Source of the DNA: Shinella kummerowiae
GTDB taxonomy: Bacteria > Pseudomonadota > Alphaproteobacteria > Rhizobiales > Rhizobiaceae
Reading direction: 5' to 3'
Assembly (NCBI RefSeq): GCF_009827055.1
Contig: NZ_WUMK01000005.1
Location: 434,001-498,000, forward strand
DNA: 64,000 nucleotides
The position numbers and the translations under genes are program-made. This document shows, in pieces, positions 1 to 8,205 of the stretch; position 1 is the first letter of the stretch, and each line of letters starts with the position of its first letter. The notes below the pieces were generated by a model that was not told the DNA's origin, made no database searches, and was given only the letters and a program-made list of their open reading frames with translations.

Positions 1-1
1 T

Positions 2-583
2 CGATACGAGGGCAAGCCGCTGAATTCGCCGAACGACGTGATCGTCGCCTCGGATGGTGCGATCTGGTTTACCGATCCGCATTACGGCATCGCTACCGAC
101 TATGAGGGCACCCGCTCGAAGCAGGAGCTGCCGTGCAACGTCTACCGCGTCGAACCGCTTTCCGGCACGGTCCGCGCCGTGCTCACGGATTTCCAATGCC
201 CGAACGGTCTTGCCTTCAGCCCGGACGAAAGACGGCTCTATGTCGCCGATACCGGGCGCATCCACAGCGATGATCCGCGTCATATCCGTGCTTTCGACGT
301 CGGCGCGGATTGGCATCTCACCGGTGGCGACGTCTTCCACACCATCGCGCCGGGCTGCGCGGATGGGATGCGGGTCGATGAGAACGGCAATCTCTGGTCC
401 TCGGCGGGCGATGGCGTGCATTGCATCGCGTCGGACGGCCGCCGCCTTGGGAAAATCCTCGTGCCGGAGACCGTTTCCAATGTCTGTTTCGGCGGACGGA
501 ATGGCCACCGCCTTTTCATCACAGCCACCACGTCGCTTTATGCCGTGTCACTGGCTGTGCGTGGCGCTCGCCGGCGCGAATGA
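2..583 (+). CDS. SMP-30/gluconolactonase family protein, C-terminal part
   Basis: The frame is open from the first bases and the 5' end lies outside the window; about 193 C-terminal residues are visible. Beta-propeller motifs typical of SMP-30/Gluconolactonase/LRE proteins can be read: LNSPNDVIVASDGAIWFTDP, then CPNGLAFSPDERRLYVAD, then DGMRVDENGNLWSS. In the family the Asn and Asp of these motifs bind a divalent metal, and members usually hydrolyse sugar lactones in the cytoplasm. Family length is near 300 residues, so about one third is missing. The tail after TATTSLYAVSL is short and Arg-rich. The substrate cannot be told from the sequence. The next gene starts about 140 bases downstream and is probably a separate unit. 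Confidence 0.85.
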   Translation, partial: RYEGKPLNSPNDVIVASDGAIWFTDPHYGIATDYEGTRSKQELPCNVYRVEPLSGTVRAVLTDFQCPNGLAFSPDERRLYVADTGRIHSDDPRHIRAFDVGADWHLTGGDVFHTIAPGCADGMRVDENGNLWSSAGDGVHCIASDGRRLGKILVPETVSNVCFGGRNGHRLFITATTSLYAVSLAVRGARRRE

Positions 584-725
584 GGAGACAAACATCGGCC
601 AGGGAATGGAGGGAGCCCGTAAAATCTGATAGGACTCCTGTCAACGGTGTTGGTCCGAGACAAAAATGTCCGGCGGAACGGTCTGGGAGATCTGGATGGC
701 GGTGGGTGTTCGGACGGGGAAGGAG

Positions 726-1715
726 ATGAGCGCGACGGCGGCGCCGAAGGCGTTGCGTGTCGGTTTCATCCTGTCGAAGAGCTTTACACTCTCTGCCTTC
801 GCCCTGTTCGTGGACACGCTACGGCTCGCCAGCGACAGCGAAGACCGCTCCCGTCGTGTCAATTGCGATTGGGACGTTCTGAGCAGCACGCGCAACTTCA
901 TCTCGTCGTCGAGCGGCATACAGGTCGCGCCGACAGCACCCTTCGCCGACCCCTCGTGTTTCGACTATATCGCCGTCGTCGGCGGGCTGCTGAAGGACGA
1001 TGAGCCAATCGACAGCTACGCGCAGGCCTATCTGCGCAAGGCGGCCAAGGCGGGCGTCGGGCTGATCGGCCTGTGCACCGGCAGCTTCATTCTTGCCGAG
1101 GCCGGACTGCTCAAGGGGCATACGGCCTGTGTAAGCTGGCTACATCATCGTGAATTCCGCGGGCGCTTCCCCGATATCGAGGCGACATCCGAACAGATTT
1201 TCCGCTTCGACGGCAAGGTCGCGACCTGTGCCGGTGGCAGCAGCGTAGCCGATCTGGCGGCGACGCTGGTCCGCCACCATGTCGGTGAGGCAGCGGAGCG
1301 TAACGCCCTGGAAATCCTGCAGATCCGCCACCGGCGCGACGCAACCGATCTCCAGCCGCGCAACCCGCTCGGCCTTGAGGCGCGCGACCGCCGCGTGCAC
1401 CTCGCCATCATGATGATGGAGCAGCACACGGAAGACCTGCTGTCGATCGACAGCATCGCCACCATGACGAACGTCTCCCGCCGCCAGCTCGAGCGGTTGT
1501 TCGAGAGCGACATGGGCGCCTCGCCAAGCGCGATCTACATGAAGATCCGCATGGCGGCAGCCCTCAACATGGTGGTGCGCACCAATAAGCCGTTGATCGA
1601 GATCGCCCTCGAAACCGGCTTCGAAAGCCTGTCGCATTTCACGCGTCGTTTCCGAGCGGCCTTCGGCGACACGCCGTCGCAGATCCGCCGCGATGGTCGT
1701 CGCCAGGCAAGCTGA
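726..1715 (+). CDS. GlxA-type AraC family transcriptional regulator (DJ-1/PfpI domain plus HTH)
   Basis: Two-domain regulator of 329 residues. The N-terminal two thirds is a DJ-1/PfpI amidotransferase-like fold with the nucleophile-elbow segment GLIGLCTGSFILAEAGLL; the C-terminal third is an AraC/XylS double HTH (LSIDSIATMTNVSRRQLERL, then ALETGFESLSHFTRRFRAAF). Relatives such as GlxA and the choline/carnitine regulators GbdR and CdhR activate catabolic genes for quaternary amines or related nitrogen compounds, but the ligand here is unknown. The start at 726 is chosen because GGGGA at 716-720 sits 5 bases upstream; an in-frame ATG at 666 would add 20 residues that do not resemble the family. 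No obvious target operon is adjacent. Confidence 0.88.
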   Translation: MSATAAPKALRVGFILSKSFTLSAFALFVDTLRLASDSEDRSRRVNCDWDVLSSTRNFISSSSGIQVAPTAPFADPSCFDYIAVVGGLLKDDEPIDSYAQAYLRKAAKAGVGLIGLCTGSFILAEAGLLKGHTACVSWLHHREFRGRFPDIEATSEQIFRFDGKVATCAGGSSVADLAATLVRHHVGEAAERNALEILQIRHRRDATDLQPRNPLGLEARDRRVHLAIMMMEQHTEDLLSIDSIATMTNVSRRQLERLFESDMGASPSAIYMKIRMAAALNMVVRTNKPLIEIALETGFESLSHFTRRFRAAFGDTPSQIRRDGRRQAS

Positions 1716-1796
1716 CGGCCAATCCTCCATCTCCTATTCTGCGCACTTCCGGTCACAGAACCGCTGCGCAGTTTTGCGGGAATTGCGCTGGCGTTT

Positions 1797-1821
1797 GGAA
1801 CCAAGCCACGCGCCAGCCGTT
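1797..1821 (+). promoter_or_regulatory. EcfG-type (general stress response) promoter
   Basis: GGAAC at 1797-1801 and CGTT at 1818-1821 are separated by 16 bases, an exact match to the alphaproteobacterial sigma-EcfG consensus (GGAAC, 16-17 bases, CGTT). It lies 29 bases before the ATG of the DUF883-like gene at 1851, which fits a stress-induced membrane-anchored protein. The match is seen directly; activity is inferred. Confidence 0.7.
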
Positions 1822-1850
1822 CGGTTTCCATTGCAGACAAGGAGACCGCA

Positions 1851-2174
1851 ATGGCAAGCAATGACGTCCAAACCCAGATTTCCGCTCTTCGCGCAGAAAT
1901 CGCCGCGCTTCATAAGGATCTCGGCGAGCGGGGTACCGAAGCCTATGAGACGATCCGCGATCGCGCCGGCAATGCCGTCGAGGCCGCCCGTCCCGCTGTC
2001 CGTTCGGCAACGAAATATGTCCGCAACGAAGGGGCCGCCGTTGCCCAGACCGCGCGAGAGCACCCTGCAGCCCTTTCGACCGTCGTGCTGACGGCGGGCC
2101 TTGCCGGTGTCGTCATCGGTTATCTGCTGGGTTCCCTGGAAAGCGAACCGCCACGCCGCCAGCGCTGGTTCTGA
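1851..2174 (+). CDS. DUF883/ElaB-like small membrane-anchored stress protein
   Basis: 107 residues. The N-terminal half is amphipathic and charged (SALRAEIAALHKDLGERG), likely a coiled coil. The C-terminal part is one hydrophobic segment (TVVLTAGLAGVVIGYLLGSL, about residues 76-95) followed by a short basic tail (PPRRQRWF). This is the layout of ElaB/YqjD/YgaM (DUF883) proteins, C-tail-anchored inner-membrane proteins that bind ribosomes in E. coli stationary phase. AAGGAGACCGCA precedes the ATG. The EcfG-type promoter just upstream suggests general stress control. A related protein is encoded convergently at 2247-2552. Confidence 0.8.
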   Translation: MASNDVQTQISALRAEIAALHKDLGERGTEAYETIRDRAGNAVEAARPAVRSATKYVRNEGAAVAQTAREHPAALSTVVLTAGLAGVVIGYLLGSLESEPPRRQRWF

Positions 2175-2183
2175 ACAGACAAG

Positions 2184-2206
2184 AAAGCCCGGCAATGCCG
2201 GGCTTT
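2184..2206. terminator. Bidirectional rho-independent terminator
   Basis: Perfect 10-bp inverted repeat AAAGCCCGGC / GCCGGGCTTT with a 3-base loop (AAT), giving a T run on both strands. It lies between the convergent DUF883-like genes and probably ends both transcripts. Confidence 0.85.
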
Positions 2207-2246
2207 TCGTTGGACAGAAGAAGGAAGCGGTTGCTTCCCCTGTTCG

Positions 2247-2552
2247 TTACCGGTGGCGCAGACCGAACAGGTAGCCGATGAAGGCGGCGCCGGCGAGGGC
2301 TGCCAGCGGATTGGCCTGGATGGTGGTGCGCACTTCATCACGCAGCGATTCCGCCTTGGCGACCGCAAGCTGGCCGGTGCCTTCGGCAATCAGGCCGGCG
2401 GATTCCTTCAGTCGGCTGATTTCGGTCTTAAGCGCTTCGATCTGCTCGTTGACCGTTGCTTCCGCAGCCGCAGCGCGGGCGTCTTCCGAAATGCTGTCGC
2501 GACCTTCAACGACGCCGAGCGTACGTTTGCCGGTGCTCTTTTCGTCAGCCAT
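2247..2552 (-). CDS. DUF883/ElaB-like small membrane-anchored stress protein
   Basis: 101 residues with the same plan as the gene at 1851: a charged, helical N-terminal part (EQIEALKTEISRLKESAGLI), then ANPLAALAGAAFIGYLFGLRH as a C-terminal membrane anchor. AGGAG lies 8 bases before the ATG at 2552 but only 2 bases before an in-frame ATG at 2558, so 2552 is preferred. The gene is convergent with the first DUF883-like gene and shares its terminator. The first 30 residues are rich in charged residues and Ala and look disordered. An EcfG-like promoter lies upstream on the same strand. Confidence 0.8.
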   Translation of the reverse strand: MADEKSTGKRTLGVVEGRDSISEDARAAAAEATVNEQIEALKTEISRLKESAGLIAEGTGQLAVAKAESLRDEVRTTIQANPLAALAGAAFIGYLFGLRHR

Positions 2553-2590
2553 GAACATGTCTCCTGGATTTGATGGAATGGCCAGGGAAG

Positions 2591-2615
2591 AACTACCGTC
2601 ATGCCAGTTGGTTCC
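2591..2615 (-). promoter_or_regulatory. EcfG-like promoter (minus strand)
   Basis: On the minus strand GGAAC (2615-2611) and AGTT (2594-2591) are 16 bases apart. This differs from the EcfG consensus by one base in the -10 (AGTT for CGTT). It sits about 40 bases before the start of the DUF883-like gene at 2552. It is weaker than the site at 1797 but has the same spacing. Confidence 0.5.
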
Positions 2616-2678
2616 ACAGCTGATTCAAACTGTGATCGCGGCAAGGCCGTTTGGCGATTGACTCTCGTGCAGCAAATG

Positions 2679-2693
2679 GAACAAATAGAGAAC
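2679..2693 (+). promoter_or_regulatory. LexA operator (alphaproteobacterial SOS box)
   Basis: GAAC, seven bases, GAAC: an exact match to the alphaproteobacterial LexA direct repeat. It lies 34 bases before the imuA start at 2727, where LexA would cover the promoter. This marks imuA-imuB-dnaE2 as an SOS operon and argues against any upstream start for imuA that would place the box inside the gene. Confidence 0.88.
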
Positions 2694-2726
2694 ATAACTC
2701 TTTCCAGTCCGGGAGCCGCCACGCCG

Positions 2727-3488
2727 ATGTCCGTCTTCGCCGCCCGTGCCGTTGTCGCTGATCTGCGCGACCGCATCCGGCAGTTCGATGGCCGTACGGC
2801 GCGCGACCGGGCGGTGTTGCCCTTCGGCGTGCCGGAGATCGACGACCGGTTGCCGGGCGGCGGGCTGGCGCTGGCCAGCCTGCACGAGGTGTGCGGCGGC
2901 GGCAACGATGCGGTGGAGGGCGCAGCGGCCATGCTCTTTGCGGCCGGCATCGCAGCGCGCACCAAGGGGCAGGTGCTGTGGTGCCTGACACGGTCCGACC
3001 TCTTCGCGCCGGCACTGGCACAGGCGGGGCTTGCACCGGGCCGGGTGATCTATGTGGAGGCGGGCGACGAAAAGAGCCTGCTCCTCTGTTTCGAGGAAGG
3101 GCTGCGCCATGGTGGGCTCGGCGCGGTGGTGGCGGAGGTGGCGCGGCTGTCGATGACCGCTTCGCGCCGCCTGCAACTGGCGGCCGAGGCCGGCGGCACG
3201 CTCGCCATTGCGCTACGGCGTTTGCGCCACCGGGCGGAGGCGGATGCCTTTGCCCAACCGTCCGCCGCGGTGACGCGCTGGCGGGTTTGTGTCCGTCCGT
3301 CCGCCGCCCTGCCTGTGCCCGGTGTCGGCCGGGCGCAGTGGCATTTGCAACTTGTGCGCTGCCGGGCTGGCGCCGCGGCAGATTTTGACGTGGAGGCCTC
3401 CGATGCCGAGGGTCGTATCGCTTTTTCTTCCCGGCTGGCCGATCGACCGCCTGAGGCGCAGCTTGGGCGCGTTGGCGCCTCCGCCTGA
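2727..3488 (+). CDS. imuA: ImuA, SOS mutasome accessory protein
   Basis: 253 residues, a RecA/SulA-like protein of the ImuA family. Recognisable segments are the N-terminal LPFGVPEIDDRLPGGGLALA and LHEVCGG, and the central AAAMLFAAGIAARTKGQVLW, a degenerate ATPase-like core without a complete Walker A. ImuA works with ImuB and DnaE2 in mutagenic translesion synthesis after DNA damage. The frame is open upstream to 2601, but the LexA box at 2679 lies inside that extension, so the start at 2727 (GGGAG at 2711) is used. The 3' end overlaps imuB by 86 bases, a common arrangement in rhizobial cassettes. Confidence 0.87.
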   Translation: MSVFAARAVVADLRDRIRQFDGRTARDRAVLPFGVPEIDDRLPGGGLALASLHEVCGGGNDAVEGAAAMLFAAGIAARTKGQVLWCLTRSDLFAPALAQAGLAPGRVIYVEAGDEKSLLLCFEEGLRHGGLGAVVAEVARLSMTASRRLQLAAEAGGTLAIALRRLRHRAEADAFAQPSAAVTRWRVCVRPSAALPVPGVGRAQWHLQLVRCRAGAAADFDVEASDAEGRIAFSSRLADRPPEAQLGRVGASA

Positions 3489-4926
3489 CGATCGTCTCGT
3501 GCTTGTCGGCCGCGAGGGCTCGCGCCGTATCGTCACCGCCGTGAGCCGGCCTGCCGAGCAGGCGGGCCTGCGCGTCGGCATGCCGCTCACCAAGGCCCAT
3601 GCGCTCTTGCCTGACGTGCTGACCATGCCGGCCGATCCCGTAGCGGATGCGGCAGCGCTCAACCGCCTGGCACTGTGGGCCTTGCAACACTATGCGCCCA
3701 TCGTCGCACCCGATCCGCCGGATGGCCTGGTCATCGATACAACGGGGGCCGACCATTTGCACGGCGGCGAGGAACGCATGCTGACCGGTCTCGTCAACCG
3801 GCTCGGCGCCTCCGGCATTTTCGCCCGCGCGGCGGTTGCCGATACCTGGGGCGCGGCTCACGCCGCCGCCCGTTTCTGCGCCGATCCCGTCTGCATCATA
3901 GCCCCGGGTACGACGAGCGACAGGGTGGCGCCGCTACCGATCCTCGGGCTCAGGATCCCGCCGGACATCGTGACCGGCCTGCATGTGCTGGGGTTTGCCA
4001 CGATCGGCGACGTGCTCGCCGTACCACGCGCGCCGCTCGTATTACGCTTCGGCCCGCTTCTCGGTCGCCGCCTTGACCAATTGCAAGGCATCCTTTCCGA
4101 ACCCGTCGATCCGCTCCGCGATCCCGAACTCGCCAGCGTGCGAAAGGTCTTCGGCGAGCCGATCGGTGCACCCGAAACCATCGCCCGCTATACGACCGCT
4201 CTCGTCCACGACCTCTGCCTGGCGCTGGAAAAACGCGGCCTTGGCGCCCGAAGGCTCGATCTTCTTTTCCACCGCGTCGACAATTCGCTCCAGGCGATCC
4301 GCGTTGGCACGGCGCAGCCCGTTCGGGATGAAAAACGGCTCACCCGGCTCCTCTCGGACCGGATCGAGACGATCGATCCGGGTTTCGGCATCGAGATCAT
4401 GGACCTGACGGCGACACTTGCCGAACCGCTCCTCCTGCAACAGGCAGTCTCTTCGCTGATCGAGGAGGAGCAGGCGGACATTGCCGGTCTCGTCGATGTG
4501 ATCGCCAACCGTATCGGCGCCCGGCGGCTTTACCGCATGGCCCCCGTCGAAAGCGACGTGCCCGAGCGGTCCGTCCATCGGGTCGCCCCGCTTGCCCCGG
4601 ATGATGGTGCAACCTGGCAGGGTCGCTGGCCGCGCCCGGCGCGCCTGCTCGCCCGGCCCGAGCCGATCGAGGTCATGGCGCTCCTGCCGGACCACCCGCC
4701 GGGTGCCTTCACCTGGCGTGGCGTACGCCGGTTGGTAAAGCGCGCCGACGGCCCCGAACGCATCTTCGGCGAATGGTGGAAGCGCGATGCCGAACTTGCT
4801 GCCGTGCGGGACTATTTTCAGGTCGAGGATGCTTCCGGCGAACGCTTCTGGCTCTTCCGTTCGGGAAATGAACAACAGGCGGCAAGCGGGGCGGGCCGCT
4901 GGTTCCTGCACGGGATTTTCGCATGA
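3403..4926 (+). CDS. imuB: ImuB, inactive Y-family polymerase homologue
   Basis: 507 residues. Y-family polymerase fold ([17 protein letters not shown]; little-finger region after residue 240) but the catalytic carboxylates are missing: the N-terminal DxD position reads [14 protein letters not shown] and the palm SxDE position reads [13 protein letters not shown]. This matches ImuB, which has no polymerase activity and serves as the hub linking ImuA, DnaE2 and the beta clamp. The start at 3403 has TGGAGG seven bases upstream; an open frame back to 3289 lies wholly within imuA. The stop overlaps the dnaE2 start by 4 bases (ATGA), indicating coupled translation. Confidence 0.9.
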   Translation: MPRVVSLFLPGWPIDRLRRSLGALAPPPDDRLVLVGREGSRRIVTAVSRPAEQAGLRVGMPLTKAHALLPDVLTMPADPVADAAALNRLALWALQHYAPIVAPDPPDGLVIDTTGADHLHGGEERMLTGLVNRLGASGIFARAAVADTWGAAHAAARFCADPVCIIAPGTTSDRVAPLPILGLRIPPDIVTGLHVLGFATIGDVLAVPRAPLVLRFGPLLGRRLDQLQGILSEPVDPLRDPELASVRKVFGEPIGAPETIARYTTALVHDLCLALEKRGLGARRLDLLFHRVDNSLQAIRVGTAQPVRDEKRLTRLLSDRIETIDPGFGIEIMDLTATLAEPLLLQQAVSSLIEEEQADIAGLVDVIANRIGARRLYRMAPVESDVPERSVHRVAPLAPDDGATWQGRWPRPARLLARPEPIEVMALLPDHPPGAFTWRGVRRLVKRADGPERIFGEWWKRDAELAAVRDYFQVEDASGERFWLFRSGNEQQAASGAGRWFLHGIFA

Positions 4927-7900
4927 GCACCCGTTATGCCGAGCTTCAGGTGGCGTCCCACTTCTCGTTCCTGCGCGGCGCGAGCAGTTGCGCGGAGCTG
5001 TTTGCCCAGGCCAGCGCCCTCGGGATAGAGGCACTCGCCATCGTCGACCGCAACAGCCTTGCCGGCGTGGTACAGGCACACAGGGCGGCGAAGGAATTGC
5101 CCCCTGATGTCAACATGGTGCGCCTTGTCATCGGCTGCCGGCTGGATCTTGTCGACGGCATGTCACTGCTCGTCTACCCGACCGACCGGGAGGCTTATGC
5201 GCGCCTCTGCCGCCTGCTCACCATCGGCAAGAAGAAGGCCGGCAAGGGGAAGTGCCATCTCGATTGGGCCGATGTCGTGGAATGGAACGAGGGCCTGCTC
5301 GCCGTGCTGCTGCCCGACGCGGCAGACGAGACCGTAGCCTTTCATCTACGCCGTTTACGCGAGACATTCCGTGGTCGCTGCTACCTTGCGCTGACGCTGC
5401 GCCGTCGCCCGAATGACCAGCTACGGCTCTTCGAACTCTCCAATCTCGCCACCCAGCACCGCGTGCCCACCATCGTCACCAACGACGTGCTCTACCATGA
5501 GCCCGGCCGCCGCATGTTGCAGGACATCGTCACCTGCATCCGCCATAACGTCGTCATCGACAATGCCGGCTTCCTGCGCGAACGCCACGCCGACCGCTAC
5601 CTGAAGCCGCCGCAGGAAATGCATCGGCTCTTCCCGCACTATCCGCAAGCGCTCGCCCGCACGCTGGAGATCGTCGACCGCTGCAAATTCTCGCTGGACG
5701 AGCTGCAATACCAATATCCGGACGAGAAGGAGTATGCGCATCTCACGCCCCAGGAAGCGCTGGAGAAATATACGTGGGAGGGGGCGGCGGTCCGCTATCC
5801 TGAGGGCCTGCCGGAGGACGTGCAGGCGCAACTCGTTCACGAACTGGGCCTGATTGCAAGAATGCACTATGCGCCGTATTTCCTGACTGTGAACGCCATT
5901 GTGCGGCAGGCGAGAGCGATGAAAATTCTCTGCCAAGGCAGGGGGTCCGCGGCCAACAGCGCCGTTTGCTACATGCTCGGCATCACCGCCGTGGACCCGA
6001 GGGGAAACGGCCTGCTCTTTGAGCGCTTCGTATCGGAACAGCGTGGCGAGCCGCCCGACATCGACGTGGATTTCGAGCACGAGCGGCGCGAGGAGATCAT
6101 CCAGTGGGTTTATGAGACCTATGGGCGAAGTCGCGCCGCACTTTGCGCGACTGTCATCCGCTATCGCTCCCGTGGTGCCATGCGCGATGTCGGACGTGCG
6201 CTGGGCATGCCGGAGGATGTGTTGAAGGCGATATCGTCCCAGGTCTGGGGCTGGTCCGAGGACATACCGAAGTCGGAGGCCAAGGACATTGGCCTCAATG
6301 TGGATGACAGGCGCGTGCGATTGCTGATGGAACTCTCCCGTCAGCTCATGGGCGTGCCGCGCCATCTCTCACAACATCCGGGTGGTTTCGTGCTGACGCG
6401 TGACCGGCTGGACGATCTTGTGCCTATCGAGCCGGCGGCAATGGACGATCGGCAGGTAATCGAATGGGACAAGGACGACATCGAATCCCTCAACTTCATG
6501 AAGGTGGATGTCCTGGCGCTCGGCATGCTCTCCTGCATGCGCAGGGCCTTCGAATATCTGGAAGATCTCAAGGGAATCCGGAAGGGGCTGTGGAACATCG
6601 AGCTGGATGACGAGCCGACCTATGCCATGATTTCGAAGGCGGACACGCTGGGCACATTCCAGATCGAGAGCCGGGCGCAGATGTCGATGCTGCCGCGGCT
6701 TAAACCCAAAGAATTCTATGACATCGTCATTCAGGTGGCGATCGTACGGCCCGGACCGATCCAGGGGGATATGGTGCATCCCTATTTGCGGCGGCGGCAG
6801 GGACTGGAAAAACCGGATTATCCCAATGATGCGAAGTTAAGGAAGGTCCTCCAAAAAACCCTCGGCGTGCCACTTTTTCAGGAGCAGGCCATGCAGGTGG
6901 CCATTGTCGGGGCCGACTTTTCGCCCGGCCGCGCCGACCAGTTACGACGTGCCATGGCAACCTTCAAGCATACGGGTGGCGTCGATAAATTCCGGCAGGA
7001 ACTGATCGATGGCATGACCGGGAAGGGCTATCCTTTGGAGTTCGCCGAGCGCATGTGCCGTCAGCTCGAGGGTTTCGGTTCCTATGGTTTCCCGGAAAGC
7101 CATGCCTACAGTTTTGCCATCATCGCCTATGCCTCCGCCTGGATGAAGTGTCATCATCCGGATGTCTTCTGCGCCGCGCTTCTCAATTCCCAACCCATGG
7201 GTTTTTATGCACCGGCCCAGATCGTGCGGGACGCGCAGCAGCATGGGGTGGAGGTGCGACCTGTCTGCATCAATGAAAGCCGGTGGGATTGTACGCTGGA
7301 GCCGACAAAGGACAAAAAGCGCTTTGCTGTTCGTCTCGGCCTCAAGATGGTCAAGGGGCTGAGCAATCAGGAAGGCGGTAGGCTCATTCAAGAACGGGCG
7401 GACGAGCCCTTCGTTTCCGTGGATGATCTATGGCGCCGTTCCGGCCTGCCGGTCGCCGCACTTGTCGAAATTGCGGAGGCGGATGCATTCCTGCCATCGC
7501 TTGGCCTTGCCCGGCGCGAGGCGCTGTGGGCGATCCGGGCGCTGCGTGATGAGCCGTTGCCGCTTTTTGCCGCTGCTGCACAGCGCGAGGAAGCGGTGAT
7601 TGCGGAACTCGATGAACCCGTTGTTTCCCTTCGCCCCATGACGGCGGGAAACGAGGTGGTCGAGGATTATGGCCATGTCGGGCTGACGCTGCGCGCCCAC
7701 CCCGTCAGCTTCCTGCGGGAGGATTTGCAGCGGCAAAAAATCCTCTCCTGCCACATCGCCGCAAACCTGCGCGACCGGCAACGGGTCGAGACGGCGGGTG
7801 TCGTTCTCGTGCGCCAGCGGCCGGGTTCCGCCAAGGGCGTCATCTTCGTGACGATCGAAGACGAGACCGGCATTGCCAACCTCGTCGTCTGGAAAAAGGT

Positions 7901-8204
7901 CTTTACCGCTTATCGCAAGGTGGTGATGGGGGCCTCCATGCTCGGCGTGAAAGGCTATGTCCAGCGAGAAGGGGAGGTGGTGCATGTCGTCGCGCAGCAC
8001 CTGACGGATCTTTCCGGCATGCTTTCGAGCGTCGGGCGCCGCGACGGACCGTTTCCCCTGCCGCACGGGCGGGGCGACGAATTCCACCACGGCAGCCCGC
8101 CGCACGATCCACGCGGCGCGCCAAAGCTCGTCAAGGCGCGCAATCTCGTTGATGGCTACGGCCATATCGACGAAATCCGCGTCAAATCCCGCGACTTCCA
8201 CTAG
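4923..8204 (+). CDS. dnaE2: DnaE2, error-prone DNA polymerase III alpha subunit
   Basis: 1093 residues, usual for DnaE2. The N-terminal PHP domain starts with [18 protein letters not shown] and includes [14 protein letters not shown]. The catalytic palm carries [15 protein letters not shown] (about residues 377-391), with the two polymerase aspartates. The helix-hairpin-helix region, the OB fold near 950-1030 ([19 protein letters not shown]) and the typical C-terminus [13 protein letters not shown] follow. DnaE2 is the active polymerase of the ImuA-ImuB-DnaE2 mutasome and makes damage-induced mutations. It is the last gene of the LexA-controlled operon. Its stop is one base from the stop of the convergent hydrolase gene. 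Confidence 0.96.
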   Translation: MSTRYAELQVASHFSFLRGASSCAELFAQASALGIEALAIVDRNSLAGVVQAHRAAKELPPDVNMVRLVIGCRLDLVDGMSLLVYPTDREAYARLCRLLTIGKKKAGKGKCHLDWADVVEWNEGLLAVLLPDAADETVAFHLRRLRETFRGRCYLALTLRRRPNDQLRLFELSNLATQHRVPTIVTNDVLYHEPGRRMLQDIVTCIRHNVVIDNAGFLRERHADRYLKPPQEMHRLFPHYPQALARTLEIVDRCKFSLDELQYQYPDEKEYAHLTPQEALEKYTWEGAAVRYPEGLPEDVQAQLVHELGLIARMHYAPYFLTVNAIVRQARAMKILCQGRGSAANSAVCYMLGITAVDPRGNGLLFERFVSEQRGEPPDIDVDFEHERREEIIQWVYETYGRSRAALCATVIRYRSRGAMRDVGRALGMPEDVLKAISSQVWGWSEDIPKSEAKDIGLNVDDRRVRLLMELSRQLMGVPRHLSQHPGGFVLTRDRLDDLVPIEPAAMDDRQVIEWDKDDIESLNFMKVDVLALGMLSCMRRAFEYLEDLKGIRKGLWNIELDDEPTYAMISKADTLGTFQIESRAQMSMLPRLKPKEFYDIVIQVAIVRPGPIQGDMVHPYLRRRQGLEKPDYPNDAKLRKVLQKTLGVPLFQEQAMQVAIVGADFSPGRADQLRRAMATFKHTGGVDKFRQELIDGMTGKGYPLEFAERMCRQLEGFGSYGFPESHAYSFAIIAYASAWMKCHHPDVFCAALLNSQPMGFYAPAQIVRDAQQHGVEVRPVCINESRWDCTLEPTKDKKRFAVRLGLKMVKGLSNQEGGRLIQERADEPFVSVDDLWRRSGLPVAALVEIAEADAFLPSLGLARREALWAIRALRDEPLPLFAAAAQREEAVIAELDEPVVSLRPMTAGNEVVEDYGHVGLTLRAHPVSFLREDLQRQKILSCHIAANLRDRQRVETAGVVLVRQRPGSAKGVIFVTIEDETGIANLVVWKKVFTAYRKVVMGASMLGVKGYVQREGEVVHVVAQHLTDLSGMLSSVGRRDGPFPLPHGRGDEFHHGSPPHDPRGAPKLVKARNLVDGYGHIDEIRVKSRDFH

Positions 8205-8205
8205 C

